A stretch of DNA of 64,000 nt from Sphingomonadales bacterium (GCA_027486415.1 JAIXPC010000002.1:744001-808000); one strand, 5' to 3'; positions 1 through 9,819 are shown, numbered from the stretch's first letter. Notes: generated by a model from the sequence alone, not told the origin. A program made the numbers and translations.

Positions 1-446
1 GCCGGCATCCGGGCGAGCGACAGCGGCACGCCGGTGTGATTGTTGTAGCTTTTCACCGAAGCATGGACGGCATCAGGCGCAAAGCGCGACAGCGCGGCCA
101 GAATCGCTTCCTTCACGCCAGTCTTGCCGACACTGCCGGTAACGCCGATCCGCAGCGCCTGGCTGCGATCGCGGGCGGCGGCGCCCAGCGCGTGCAAGGC
201 GGCCATCGTGTCGGCCACGCGCACATGCGGCGTGTCGACAGCCTCGCTCACCAGCAAACCGGCGGCACCGTTCGCCCGCGCCTTTTCGAGAAAGCGGTGG
301 CCGTCCGTTGCCTCCCCCTTCAGCGCAATGAACAGGTCACCTGCGACGACTTCGCGGCTGTCGAAGGTGACGCCGTTCACGGCAAAATCGCCGTGCACGC
401 GGCCGCCGCACGCCGCGGCGATGTCGGCGCTGGTCCACAGGCTCAT
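1..446 (-). CDS. murF: MurF, UDP-MurNAc-tripeptide--D-Ala-D-Ala ligase (partial)
   Basis: Cytoplasmic ATP-dependent ligase that adds D-Ala-D-Ala to the UDP-MurNAc-tripeptide, the last soluble step of the peptidoglycan precursor. Only the first 148 residues or so lie in the window; the rest runs off the left edge. Reading the reverse strand gives a Mur ligase N-terminal domain, the ATP-binding loop GVTGSVGKTGVKE (about residues 101-113) and the MurF-typical segment YNNHTGVPLSLARMP (about 134-148). The ATG at 446 overlaps the murE stop as ATGA, so the two are translationally coupled. Start and identity are well supported; the C-terminal half is unseen. Confidence 0.93.
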   Translation of the reverse strand, partial: MSLWTSADIAAACGGRVHGDFAVNGVTFDSREVVAGDLFIALKGEATDGHRFLEKARANGAAGLLVSEAVDTPHVRVADTMAALHALGAAARDRSQALRIGVTGSVGKTGVKEAILAALSRFAPDAVHASVKSYNNHTGVPLSLARMP

Positions 447-1876
447 GCCGCGCACTCGCGCGCCACGGTGACATCGTCAAACGGCAGCACCCGATCCCCA
501 ATGATCTGGCCTTGCTCATGGCCCTTGCCGGCTATCAAGACGATGTCACCGGCAAGGGCCATGGTAATGGCCGCAGATATGGCCCGGCGCCGATCCGCAA
601 TTTCCTGTCCGCCGGGCGTGGCGGAGAGGATGGCAGCGCGGATGGACGCCGGGTCTTCACTGCGGGGATTGTCGTCCGTGACAACGACGACATCGGCATG
701 GGCGGTCGCAGCCTCGCCCATAAGGGGTCGTTTGCCGGCGTCGCGATCGCCGCCGGCTCCAAACACGATGATCAGGCGTCCGGAAACGTGCGGACGCAGT
801 GCCGCACACGCCGCAACGATGGCATCGGGCGTGTGGGCGTAATCAACATAAACGGCAGCGCCGGTGCGGGTGAGGCAGGCGCGTTCCAGCCGCCCGCGCA
901 CGCCCGACACGCGCGCCAGGTTGGCTAGCGTCTGTTTGGTGTCGCCACCACAGGCGATCACCAGTCCGGCGGCAACCAGTGCATTTGCGGTCTGATAGGC
1001 GCCGATCAGGGGCAGGGCGATCCTGTGGCTCTGGCCGCCGGCTTCCACCACCAGGTCCTGGCCAAGGGCCGTCGGCGTGCGGCTGACCAGTTTCAGTGTT
1101 TCCCCGGCGTCGCCAACGGTGATCAGATTGAGGCCGCGGGCGCGGGCCACCGCAATCATCCGCGCCGACCAGTCGCCATCGTCAGCCCACACCACCGCAC
1201 TGCCGCCCTCGTCGACCACCTCGCCCAGCAGGCGGGTCTTGGCGGTGAAATAGGCCTCCATCGTGCCGTGATAATCAAGGTGATCGCGGGACAGATTGGT
1301 GAACGCGCCGGCCTTCACCGGCAGACCTTCGATGCGATGCTGATCAAGCCCGTGGCTGGAGGCTTCGAAGGCGGCGTGGCTGATGCCCTCGCGCGCCAGC
1401 CCGGCCATGGTGGCAAGGAACGTCACCACATCGGGCGTGGTCAGCCCGCCGGTGCCATCGCGCGGCGACACGCGGTCGTAGCCGGTGGTGACGCCGAGTG
1501 TGCCGATGCTGGCCGAGCGATGCCCGGCCAGTTGCCACAATTGCCGGGTGAGTTCGGCCGTGCTGGTCTTGCCGTTGGTGCCGGTGATGGCGACGGTGGT
1601 GGCCGGGAACGGCGCGAAATAGCGCGCGGCCAATGCCGCAAAGGCGCGACGCGGGTTGGCATCGGCGACGTGGAGCGCGCCTTCCACCCGCGCTTCCGGG
1701 CGGGCCACGACAGCAATCGCCCCGGCCGCGATGGCAGCAGGGATGAAATCCTCGCCATTCACTCGGCCGCCCTGGAAGGCACCGAAGATCGTGCCGGGCG
1801 CCACCTTGCGATGATCGAGCGCAAATCCGGTGACCTCCACATCACCGCCACCAGCAGCAAGAGCGCCGAGCCGCAC
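443..1876 (-). CDS. murE: MurE, UDP-MurNAc-L-Ala-D-Glu--meso-DAP ligase
   Basis: Adds the third residue to the peptidoglycan stem peptide in the cytoplasm. The 477-residue length is normal. The ATP loop GTNGKTST is at about 99-106, and the motif DNPR (about 402-405) is the one that selects meso-diaminopimelate rather than lysine, so the wall should be DAP-type. The start lies 5 bp after the ftsI stop and the stop overlaps murF, placing it in the middle of the division and cell wall operon. Confidence 0.96.
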   Translation of the reverse strand: MRLGALAAGGGDVEVTGFALDHRKVAPGTIFGAFQGGRVNGEDFIPAAIAAGAIAVVARPEARVEGALHVADANPRRAFAALAARYFAPFPATTVAITGTNGKTSTAELTRQLWQLAGHRSASIGTLGVTTGYDRVSPRDGTGGLTTPDVVTFLATMAGLAREGISHAAFEASSHGLDQHRIEGLPVKAGAFTNLSRDHLDYHGTMEAYFTAKTRLLGEVVDEGGSAVVWADDGDWSARMIAVARARGLNLITVGDAGETLKLVSRTPTALGQDLVVEAGGQSHRIALPLIGAYQTANALVAAGLVIACGGDTKQTLANLARVSGVRGRLERACLTRTGAAVYVDYAHTPDAIVAACAALRPHVSGRLIIVFGAGGDRDAGKRPLMGEAATAHADVVVVTDDNPRSEDPASIRAAILSATPGGQEIADRRRAISAAITMALAGDIVLIAGKGHEQGQIIGDRVLPFDDVTVARECAA

Positions 1877-1881
1877 GGCCC

Positions 1882-3621
1882 TTACTCCTTCACCTCGGCC
1901 GTGGCGGGCATCAGGCCCGTCAGGTCGACATCGCGGTTGGGATCGGGAACAACGCCCAGCGGCGGGGCGATACGGCGGATGATATTGTGAATGGCCGGCG
2001 CCACCACCATGCCGGCGGTGCGGAAGCCATAGGTCGCCTTGCTGCCGCGCGGATCGTCGATCATGGCGATGACCACGTAACGCGGCGCATCCACCGGAAA
2101 GACGGCCGCAAAGTTGACGACATTTTGCCCGCGCACATAGCGGCCATTTTCGATCTTCTCGGCGGTGCCGGTCTTGCCGCCGACGCGATAGCCGGGAACG
2201 TCGGCCTTGCGGCCTGTGCCGTTGGTGACGACCAGGCGCAGCAGCCGCCGCATTTCGGTGCTGGTGCGTTCCGAAAACACGCGGCGGCCGGCCGGCACCG
2301 CGGCCGGGTTGGCCTTCAGCAGGGTGGGCGGGCGATAGATGCCGCCGTTGACCAGCGTCGCATATCCGGCCGCAAGGTGCAGAGGCGAGACGGTGAGGCC
2401 GTGGCCATAGCTGATCGTCATGGTGGCAAGCTGGCCCCAGTTCGACAGCGCCGGATATTGCGGCCGCGCCTTTTCCTTCAGTTCGACCTCGACCGGCTTC
2501 AGAAAGCCCATCTTGTCAAGAAAGTCGCGCTGCCGGTCCCGGCCGACTTCCACAGCCATGCGCGCCGTGCCGATGTTGCTGGAATAGATGAAGATTTCGG
2601 GCACCGTCAGCCAGCGGTTCTTGGCGTGATCGTCACGGATGCGGAAGCCGGCGACCTCCAGCGGGCGGGTCGCATCGTACTGCTTTTGCAGGTTGGTCAG
2701 CGTGCCGGTTTCCAGGGCCGTCGCGATGGTGAAGGCCTTGAATGTCGATCCCAGCTCATACCCGCCAAGCGTGACCCGGTTGAAGCGGCTGCCATCGTCA
2801 TTTTCCGTCGTGTATTTCTGGCCATCGGCCCGCTGGCCCGGAACGTTCGGGTTGAAATCGGGCAGCGACACCATCGCCAGCACTTCGCCGGTGTTCACGT
2901 CCATCACCACGCCGGCCGCGCCCTTGGCGTTCTGGTCCGTCACCAGCGCGGCCAGTTCGTGCTGCATCGCCTGCTGCACGCGCACATCCAGCGCCAGCGT
3001 CAGCGGCTGGGCGCGCTGCACCGGATCGGCCAGACGCGCATCAAAGGCCTTTTCCACGCCGATCAGGCCATGGCCGGCATCATTGGTATAGCCCAGTGCC
3101 TGCGCGGCGAGATTGATGTTGGGGTAAAGCCGTTCGGCCTCGCGGGCCAGTTCGATGGCGGGTTCGCCCAGATCATTGATGCGGCGGGCCTGGCCCGGCA
3201 GCACGCGCCGCGCCAGATAGCGCAAGCCCTTGGACGAGGTGAGATCGGCCAGGATCTCTTCGCGGCTGCGTTCGGGCAGGATCTCGGCCAGCTTGGTGGC
3301 CAGCACTTCGGGATCGGACGTCAGGCGGCGCGGGATCACGGTGATGGCATAAGCCTCGAACGTGCGCGCCAGTTCCACGCCGTTGCGATCGACGATGTCG
3401 CCGCGCGGCGGGGCTGCGGTGATCGGTGCCGACTGGCTGGCCGCCATGCCCTGCACCACGGCCAGATCGATCAGTCGCACCAGGATGACCAGCGCCAGCA
3501 CCGGGAACAGCATGACGAGAAAGGCCAGGCGTTGCCTGGCCTGGGCGCGTGCTGTCACCCGCTCCCCGGCGATCGCCGGGGCTGCCCCCATCAGTTGATT
3601 GTCCCCCGGAATGCTGGCCAT
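1882..3621 (-). CDS. ftsI: FtsI (PBP3), septal peptidoglycan transpeptidase
   Basis: Inner-membrane class B penicillin-binding protein that crosslinks septal peptidoglycan as part of the divisome, working with FtsW and FtsL. It is 579 residues with a short cytoplasmic N-terminus and one transmembrane segment at about 31-53. All three penicillin-binding motifs are visible: STFK with the active serine at about 292, SSN at about 347-349 and KTGT at about 483-486. The ATG shares one base with the ftsL stop (TGATG). Confidence 0.96.
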   Translation of the reverse strand: MASIPGDNQLMGAAPAIAGERVTARAQARQRLAFLVMLFPVLALVILVRLIDLAVVQGMAASQSAPITAAPPRGDIVDRNGVELARTFEAYAITVIPRRLTSDPEVLATKLAEILPERSREEILADLTSSKGLRYLARRVLPGQARRINDLGEPAIELAREAERLYPNINLAAQALGYTNDAGHGLIGVEKAFDARLADPVQRAQPLTLALDVRVQQAMQHELAALVTDQNAKGAAGVVMDVNTGEVLAMVSLPDFNPNVPGQRADGQKYTTENDDGSRFNRVTLGGYELGSTFKAFTIATALETGTLTNLQKQYDATRPLEVAGFRIRDDHAKNRWLTVPEIFIYSSNIGTARMAVEVGRDRQRDFLDKMGFLKPVEVELKEKARPQYPALSNWGQLATMTISYGHGLTVSPLHLAAGYATLVNGGIYRPPTLLKANPAAVPAGRRVFSERTSTEMRRLLRLVVTNGTGRKADVPGYRVGGKTGTAEKIENGRYVRGQNVVNFAAVFPVDAPRYVVIAMIDDPRGSKATYGFRTAGMVVAPAIHNIIRRIAPPLGVVPDPNRDVDLTGLMPATAEVKE

Positions 3622-4100
3622 CAGTCCTCCCGACCCTGCGGTTCGGTGGGATCGGCTGTTGCCGCGTCAGGCGCGGTCGGCGCCGGCTCGCCAAAGGAGG
3701 TGCGGACAAGGCGGGCCCCGGCCGCATTGGGGGCGGGCGGCGGCGCGGGCTGGGCGGCGGATGGCAGGCCGGTTTCGGCCACGGCATATTGCACGCTCGG
3801 CGCGCGTTCGGGTTGGGCGGCAAAGGCTGCCAGCTGCACCGGCGATCGCAGGATCTGCCCACCCTGCGGGGCAGACATCTGAAACACCGCATCATTCCAG
3901 CGCTGCAGTTCGGGCAGGCCGGCGCGGGTGCGAAGTTCGGCCTCCAGCTCGCGGACGCGGACGGTGTTCTCCACCAGTTCGATGTTGAGGCGGGTGACGG
4001 CGCGGCGCTCGGCAGCGGCGCGCGTGGTGATGACCTGCGCGGCGGCCACGACCGTGGTGGTGCCGGCAATCCACAGCAGGGCTGACAGATGCTGCCTCAT
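3621..4100 (-). CDS. ftsL: FtsL-like divisome protein
   Basis: Small bitopic protein in the ftsL position between rsmH and ftsI, where the family bridges FtsB/FtsQ and activates FtsWI. The ATG at 4100 overlaps the rsmH stop as ATGA, giving 159 residues; an upstream in-frame start would add ten. One membrane segment covers about residues 6-24, followed by a charged, coiled-coil-like stretch (about 30-60). The C-terminal 60-70 residues form an alanine/proline-rich extension absent from short FtsL proteins. FtsL diverges fast, so the call rests mainly on topology and gene order. Confidence 0.85.
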   Translation of the reverse strand: MRQHLSALLWIAGTTTVVAAAQVITTRAAAERRAVTRLNIELVENTVRVRELEAELRTRAGLPELQRWNDAVFQMSAPQGGQILRSPVQLAAFAAQPERAPSVQYAVAETGLPSAAQPAPPPAPNAAGARLVRTSFGEPAPTAPDAATADPTEPQGRED

Positions 4101-5047
4101 ACGCGTTCTCCCATCCCCGTCTGGTTCCACGCCGGGGCGCTGGTGCGGACGGCGCTTCGCAGCGTGGCACTGCGGGCGCGGGGGTTGCGGGCGATCTCGG
4201 CGGCCGACGGGCGCACCGCCTTCGCAGGCTTTTCAAAGCTGGCAGCGCGGGTCGAAACCGCCATCGGCTGGTGTCGTGATCCGGCCGGAGCGCCGCCCGA
4301 ACGGTCGCGCAGGAAGTTCTTCACCCGCCGGTCTTCGGCCGAATGGAACGAGACAACGGCCAGCCGCCCACCGGGGCGCAGCAGGCGCTCGGCCGCTTCA
4401 AGCCCGGCATCGAGCTGGCCAAGTTCATCATTCACGTGGATGCGAAGTGCCTGGAAACTGCGGGTGGCCGGATCCTTGCCCGGCTCTCCTCGGCCCAGCA
4501 CGCGCCGGATCAGGCCGGCCAGTTCGCTGGTGCGCGTGAACGGGCGATCGGCAACGATGGCGCGGGCGATGCGGCGCGAGGCGCGTTCATCGCCCAGGTG
4601 ATAGAGCACGTCGGCGATCTCTTCCTCGCTGGCGCTGTTGACGAAATCGGCAGCGCTCATGCCCTCCTGACTCATCCGCATGTCGAGCGGGCCATCGGTC
4701 TGGAAGGAAAAGCCGCGCTCGGCCGTGTCGATCTGCATCGACGAGACGCCGATATCGAAGACGATGGCATCAACCGCGGTGACGCCATGATCGGCAAGGC
4801 CCTCGACCAGTTCGGAAAACGGCCTGTGGACGAGGGTGACATCGGGCGCGCCTGCCAGATCGGCGTTGAGCGCGTGGGCGTCGGGATCGCGATCAAAGCC
4901 ATAGGCATGACTGATGCCTTGCTGGCGGGCCGCGCGCAGATAACCGCCGGCGCCCAGCGTGCCATCGACATAAATGTCGCCTGGCTGAAGCGCGAGCGCG
5001 GTCAGCACCTCGGCCAGCAGGACGGGAATGTGCGGGGCGGCGCTCAT
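4097..5047 (-). CDS. rsmH: RsmH (MraW), 16S rRNA C1402 N4-methyltransferase
   Basis: SAM-dependent enzyme that methylates N4 of C1402 in 16S rRNA. It is 316 residues, a normal length, beginning HIPVLL, with the SAM-binding segment DGTLGAGG at about 28-35 and FDRDP at about 51-55. The ATG at 5047 overlaps the mraZ stop as ATGA; a longer in-frame reading up to 5155 would run inside mraZ and is not needed. It is second in the division operon. Confidence 0.95.
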   Translation of the reverse strand: MSAAPHIPVLLAEVLTALALQPGDIYVDGTLGAGGYLRAARQQGISHAYGFDRDPDAHALNADLAGAPDVTLVHRPFSELVEGLADHGVTAVDAIVFDIGVSSMQIDTAERGFSFQTDGPLDMRMSQEGMSAADFVNSASEEEIADVLYHLGDERASRRIARAIVADRPFTRTSELAGLIRRVLGRGEPGKDPATRSFQALRIHVNDELGQLDAGLEAAERLLRPGGRLAVVSFHSAEDRRVKNFLRDRSGGAPAGSRHQPMAVSTRAASFEKPAKAVRPSAAEIARNPRARSATLRSAVRTSAPAWNQTGMGERV

Positions 5048-5535
5048 GCGGCCGGGCCTTCGACAGGCAGGCCACGCACTTCCAGTTCTGCCTCGATCTG
5101 GATGCGCTGCAGTTCGGGCAGACCCGGCTGGGCCTTGAACGCCCACGGATCCCACAGTTCGAAATAATCAAAGCTGCCGACAAACCAGACGTGGCTGGTG
5201 ATGCCGCTGATCTTGCGGAGCACGGGGGACAGCACGATGCGGCCGGCGTCGTCGATCGAATGCGGCTGGGCGGAACCGAACAGATAGGCGCGTTCGGCAT
5301 AGGCCTCGGGCGTGACGGCATCGCCGTGGCGAGTTTCGAGGCCGGCGCGCAGACGTTCGGCAAACTGGGCGTCAAACGCCATGAGGCAGCGGCGGCCGGC
5401 GTGGCCAGGCCCCACCAGCACCTGCTTGCCTCCGGATTTCGCCGTCAACACATCGCGAAAGCTGGCCGGCACAGACAGCCGGCTCTTCGCGTCAACCGCG
5501 TTCAATCCATAGCCGAAGTAGTTGCTCGCCGACAC
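5044..5535 (-). CDS. mraZ: MraZ, transcriptional regulator of the dcw cluster
   Basis: DNA-binding protein of the AbrB-like fold that heads the division cluster and in other bacteria represses its own operon. Two AbrB-like half-motifs are visible: [16 protein letters not shown] at about 12-27 and [13 protein letters not shown] at about 95-107. I chose the GTG at 5535 (163 residues) because AGGGGAG lies about 7 bp upstream and homology begins just after it. An ATG at 5622 would add 29 residues of unlike composition. Putative operator repeats lie upstream. Confidence 0.92.
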   Translation of the reverse strand: MSASNYFGYGLNAVDAKSRLSVPASFRDVLTAKSGGKQVLVGPGHAGRRCLMAFDAQFAERLRAGLETRHGDAVTPEAYAERAYLFGSAQPHSIDDAGRIVLSPVLRKISGITSHVWFVGSFDYFELWDPWAFKAQPGLPELQRIQIEAELEVRGLPVEGPAA

Positions 5536-5626
5536 CCCGCTCCCCTGCTGCGGGACGACCCCGATCACCGCCGGCGGCGCTCCTCGGATCGGGGGCGGCA
5601 CCGACAGCACGGCAAATCTCACCCGC

Positions 5627-5774
5627 TGTGGAAAAGCGGTGTAACATGGGATTTCATGGGCCTCAATGGAATCTGATGGGCAAATGGGCTCCTAATTGGA
5701 GATATCCACGGTGAAAACGTGGGCCGTTGGGATCTGTTCCTCTTTTGTTTAGGTCGGCGCAAGCCTGTGGATAA
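5627..5774. promoter_or_regulatory. mraZ upstream region: phased TGG(G/A) repeats flanked by two DnaA-box matches
   Basis: Plus-strand TGGG/TGGA words start at 5647, 5657, 5667, 5677 and 5697, an exact 10-bp register with one slot missed; another TGGG is at 5685. MraZ is known to bind direct TGGG-containing repeats at about one helical turn in E. coli. Here the words are on the strand opposite to mraZ coding, so the match is partial. TGTGGATAA at 5766-5774 (reverse TTATCCACA) is a perfect DnaA box, and TGTGGAAAA at 5627-5635 (reverse TTTTCCACA) fits the looser consensus TTWTNCACA. The 335 bp between mraZ and 5871 hold no convincing gene. I could not fix a -35/-10 pair. Confidence 0.5.
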
Positions 5775-5870
5775 GTCTGTGGGATGAAATGCGGCGGGAA
5801 TTGCGGCTGGACAGTGCCAGCAGCTGCGTCCGGGTGGAGATTGATTCGCGGCAGCGGCGCCGCGGGCGCA

Positions 5871-6167
5871 TCAGGGGGTGGCGGCCGGATCGGCAGCGCC
5901 AGCAGCCGCGTCAGAAGGGCTGGCTGGTCCCAGCTCGGTCGATTCCGTGCGCGTGGCCGGACCGGGCGCGACGCCCAGCACGGCGAGCGGTTCGCCGGTG
6001 CCCGGCTGGGCTTCCTTGCCTGCCGGGCGCATGCCGGCGGCGGCAGCCATCACGATCAGCATGATCGCGCCGAGACCCGTCACGCCCCAGCGCAGCCGCT
6101 CACCGCTGCGCGCAGGTGCGCGTGGCGGCGCAGCGCGACGGTCGTCAGAAGGCGGCAGCGCGTTCAT
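5871..6167 (-). CDS. Small predicted membrane protein, function unknown
   Basis: Open frame of 98 residues from the ATG at 6167. It has an Arg/Pro-rich cytoplasmic-like start, a single hydrophobic helix at about residues 28-44 (LRWGVTGLGAIMLIVMAA), then an Ala/Pro/Gly-rich tail. It lies 25 bp downstream of cysK on the same strand and could be cotranscribed. No clear ribosome binding site is seen. I do not recognise the family; it could be a non-coding high-GC frame. Confidence 0.5.
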   Translation of the reverse strand: MNALPPSDDRRAAPPRAPARSGERLRWGVTGLGAIMLIVMAAAAGMRPAGKEAQPGTGEPLAVLGVAPGPATRTESTELGPASPSDAAAGAADPAATP

Positions 6168-6192
6168 CAAGCCGCCAACTTACAGGCCGGCA

Positions 6193-7188
<996 letters not shown>

Positions 7189-7268
7189 GGCCCGTGATAC
7201 CGCCGCCGGGGTGGCAGCGGCAAGCAAGCTTATGTTGTGCGCGGGCAAAGCCGGGCTAGGATAAGGCC

Positions 7269-8723
7269 ATGCGTTCCCTTCCGCTTCTGTGTGCCGGCCT
7301 GCTGGTGGCTGCCTGTTCGGGTGGCCCGCAAGGCGGCGATCTGGCCGTGGCGGTGGTGGGTGATGGCGCGCTGGCGGACGATCTGGCCGAGGAGGCGAGC
7401 CGCGCCACGCTGATCCGGCGCGGCCCGGCGGGGGAACTGGTGCCGGGGCTGGCGACCAGCTGGCGCTTTCTGGATGATGGCAATGATCTGATCCTGCGGC
7501 TGGCACCCGCGCGCTGGCCGGGCGTGGCTGACCGGCGCGGGCCGGAACTGGTGGCGAGGGACGTGATCAGCGGCGTGCGCCGCAGCGGCAGTGAGGGCCG
7601 TGCCGCGCTGGCTGCCGCTGGCCTGTCCGGCGCTGGCACGGCGCGCGCGCCGATCGCGCGCGTCGTGGAATTCACCCCGCGTCCCCCGACGCCGCAATTG
7701 CTCGACTGGCTGGCGGAACCGGCGCTGGCGGTGCGCGATCGCCGCGGCCGGCTGTTCCCTGGGCCCTATGTGGCGGTGCGCGATGGCAAGACCGGCTGGC
7801 GGCTCGATCGCCGCGCCGACGATGCCCGCCCGGATGCTCGCGCCGCCTCGATCCGCATCCAGTCACAGCCAGCCGCGGATGCCATTGCGGCTTTCCGGCG
7901 GGGCGACGTGCAACTGGTGCTGGGCGAAGGACTGGGCGGACTTGGGGCGGCTCGCACGTCCGGGCAGGGCCGCGCCTTGCGGCTGGAAGCGGTGCAGGGT
8001 GTCGTGGGCCTGGCGATCAACGCCGGCAAGAGCCCGCTGACCGACGCGCGACTGCGCCGGGCGCTGTTGCTGGCCAGCGACGGGGAGGCGCTGGCCAACC
8101 GGCTGGCGCTGGCCGCGCTCACGGCGCAGGTGGGGTTGTGGGATGGATTGCCGCCGCCCGATGATGATCGCGCCCGCCCGCTTGAGGAACGCCGCGCATT
8201 GGCGCAGGCACTGCTTGACGATGCCGGCTATGGCCCGGAAACACCCCTCCGGCTGACGCTGCTGCTGCCCGCTGGCCCGGACGTGCGAGCGCTGGCTGAG
8301 ACGCTGGCCACCAGCCTCGACCCGCTGGGTATCAAGATCGTGATCCAGATGGCCCGCCCCGGCGGTTTCGCCGCCGCGCGCCGCCGCGGCCAGCACGATC
8401 TGGTGTGGGTGGAACAGATCGCTGGCGTGCCCGACGTCGTGGCCCATCTGGGGCAATGGCGTTGCGGGCGCACCCGACCGTGCAGCGCCGCTGCCGACGC
8501 GCAGCTCGACAAGGCGGCTGCCGCCGGCAACGATCTGGCAGCCCGGATGGCTGCAGCAACGAATGCCGAAGCGCTGATGATGGCCGATCCGGCCTTCATC
8601 CCGCTGCTGCGCCCCGTGCGCTGGGCGCTGGTTGCCGGCGATGTTGATGGCTTTCAGCCCAATGCGCTGGGTCGCCATCCGGTCGGGCGGATCGCCGCCG
8701 GCAAGGACCGGTTCGGCAGCTGA
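7269..8723 (+). CDS. ABC-type solute-binding lipoprotein (family 5, peptide/nickel type)
   Basis: 484-residue exported lipoprotein: signal MRSLPLLCAGLLVAAC, with a lipobox ending at Cys16. The mature part has the layout of SBP_bac_5 proteins, including LVPGLATSWRF near 56-66, a feature of oligopeptide-binding proteins. It should sit in the periplasm, membrane-anchored, binding peptides or similar solutes. No permease or ATPase genes are next to it, so the partner is encoded elsewhere or it works alone. It ends head-on against the next gene with no gap. Confidence 0.82.
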   Translation: MRSLPLLCAGLLVAACSGGPQGGDLAVAVVGDGALADDLAEEASRATLIRRGPAGELVPGLATSWRFLDDGNDLILRLAPARWPGVADRRGPELVARDVISGVRRSGSEGRAALAAAGLSGAGTARAPIARVVEFTPRPPTPQLLDWLAEPALAVRDRRGRLFPGPYVAVRDGKTGWRLDRRADDARPDARAASIRIQSQPAADAIAAFRRGDVQLVLGEGLGGLGAARTSGQGRALRLEAVQGVVGLAINAGKSPLTDARLRRALLLASDGEALANRLALAALTAQVGLWDGLPPPDDDRARPLEERRALAQALLDDAGYGPETPLRLTLLLPAGPDVRALAETLATSLDPLGIKIVIQMARPGGFAAARRRGQHDLVWVEQIAGVPDVVAHLGQWRCGRTRPCSAAADAQLDKAAAAGNDLAARMAAATNAEALMMADPAFIPLLRPVRWALVAGDVDGFQPNALGRHPVGRIAAGKDRFGS

Positions 8724-9023
8724 TCAGCATTGCTTGACGGTAGCGCGGCCGATCTCGCGGCCAGCCAGTGCCCCGGCACCAGCCACCAGCGCCGTTTCGC
8801 CCACATTGCCGCCCAGGATCGCGGTACCTGCGCCGGCCAGCACTGCGCCTGCAATGGCACCGCGTGCCTTTGCACGCTTCTTCGCGCGCTGGCAGGCGGC
8901 CAGGGTTTCATATTGCTTGCCGTTGAACTCATAAAGGGCCGGGCGGCTGTTCTGGGCAAAGACAGGCGCAGCGGTCGGCAGCATCAGGCCCATGGCAATC
9001 GCAATGGTGAGCGGGGTTCGCAT
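8724..9023 (-). CDS. Exported glycine-zipper protein
   Basis: 99 residues starting at 9023, with AGGAGAG about 6 bp upstream. It has a clear signal peptide ending in APVFAQ (about 23), a short YEFNGKQYETLAACQRAKKR segment, then a glycine-zipper membrane-like hairpin (about 53-90) with GxxxG spacing and a final Cys. Such proteins sit in or near the outer membrane, and their role is generally unknown. It is divergent from a second glycine-zipper gene at 9112, suggesting a shared function or duplication. Confidence 0.78.
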   Translation of the reverse strand: MRTPLTIAIAMGLMLPTAAPVFAQNSRPALYEFNGKQYETLAACQRAKKRAKARGAIAGAVLAGAGTAILGGNVGETALVAGAGALAGREIGRATVKQC

Positions 9024-9070
9024 CGGTCTCTCCTCTTGTCGGGTGATGGGGAAAGATTCATCCTCTCCCC

Positions 9071-9110
9071 AATTCAGCCCATATTCAAACTTATCGTGCC
9101 AAGCTGAATT
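9071..9110. promoter_or_regulatory. 8-bp inverted repeat before the 9112 gene
   Basis: AATTCAGC (9071-9078) and GCTGAATT (9103-9110) form a perfect 8-bp inverted repeat with a 24-base spacer. The right arm ends one base before the ATG at 9112. It could be an RNA hairpin at the start of the plus-strand message or an operator in the 88-bp divergent space. No Shine-Dalgarno is visible for the plus-strand gene. Confidence 0.4.
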
Positions 9111-9111
9111 C

Positions 9112-9819
9112 ATGATGAAGCAAATAATCGTTTCTGCATTTGCAATTGGTGCCTTTTCCCAACCAGTTGCAGCGCAAACTGTGCCGGCTGTGCACAATGG
9201 CCGGGATGTAAACGTGCGGGCGGAATATGTGCCCGTGACCGAATATGTGCCTGACATGGCCGACGCGGCAGCAGCGGCCGCGCTGCCGCCGCCGGAACCC
9301 GATGCGCGGCTGTCGCCTACGTCTGCCGACCATCAGGGCGCGCTGCCGCCGGGTTGGCAGCCGGCCCCTGCAACGGGCTGGAGCCAGACGCCGACGCAAG
9401 CCTGGCAGGCGCCGCCTGCCCAGCCGATCGTGCAGCACACCAATACAGTCGTGCCCGTTCCCGTGCCCGTTCCAGTCGCCTATGGCGGTTGGGGCAACGG
9501 GGTCGCTATTGGCTATGGCGGTGGCTGGGGCGGTGGCTGGGGCGGCGGCTGGGGTGGCGGCTGGAATCGGGGCTGGAATCGGGGGTGGCACCGCGGCTTT
9601 CGCGGTGGCTGGGGTCGCCCGGCATATGGCGGTTGGGGCCCAGGTTTGGGCTGGGGCCGTTGCCGTGCCAGTGGCGGCGGCGCACTGGTCGGCGGCATCG
9701 CCGGAGCGACCATTGGCTATGGCCTGGGCAATCCGTGGGATCGGTCGACCGGGGTGATCGTGGGCGGACTTGTCGGCGCCCTCGCCGGCAGTGCGATCGA
9801 ACGGTCAGGCCGCTGCTGA
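9112..9819 (+). CDS. Exported Gly/Trp-repeat protein with glycine-zipper C-terminus
   Basis: 235 residues from the ATG at 9112. A signal peptide ends near QPVAAQ (about 21). A Pro/Ala-rich middle includes a VPVPVPV run, followed by a low-complexity Gly/Trp/Arg stretch at about 135-180 (repeats of GGGW, then NRGW). A glycine zipper (GGALVGGIAGATIGYGLG and GGLVGALAG) closes the protein near a final Cys. The architecture suggests an envelope protein with a disordered, aromatic-rich region. Function unknown. The 3' end overlaps recQ, on the other strand, by 15 bases. Confidence 0.8.
   Translation: MMKQIIVSAFAIGAFSQPVAAQTVPAVHNGRDVNVRAEYVPVTEYVPDMADAAAAAALPPPEPDARLSPTSADHQGALPPGWQPAPATGWSQTPTQAWQAPPAQPIVQHTNTVVPVPVPVPVAYGGWGNGVAIGYGGGWGGGWGGGWGGGWNRGWNRGWHRGFRGGWGRPAYGGWGPGLGWGRCRASGGGALVGGIAGATIGYGLGNPWDRSTGVIVGGLVGALAGSAIERSGRC

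Noticed and set aside
1987-3882. Plus-strand open frame of about 630 codons opposite ftsI
   Set aside because: Antisense to ftsI, His/Arg/Gly-rich without domains.
5622-5622. ATG at 5622 as mraZ start
   Set aside because: Adds 29 residues unlike the family; the GTG at 5535 has a strong ribosome binding site and fits the normal length.
9516-9600. Short GGTGGCTGG repeats looked at as a CRISPR or variable-number array
   Set aside because: Units are 9-12 bp, lack spacers and encode an in-frame Gly/Trp protein tract.
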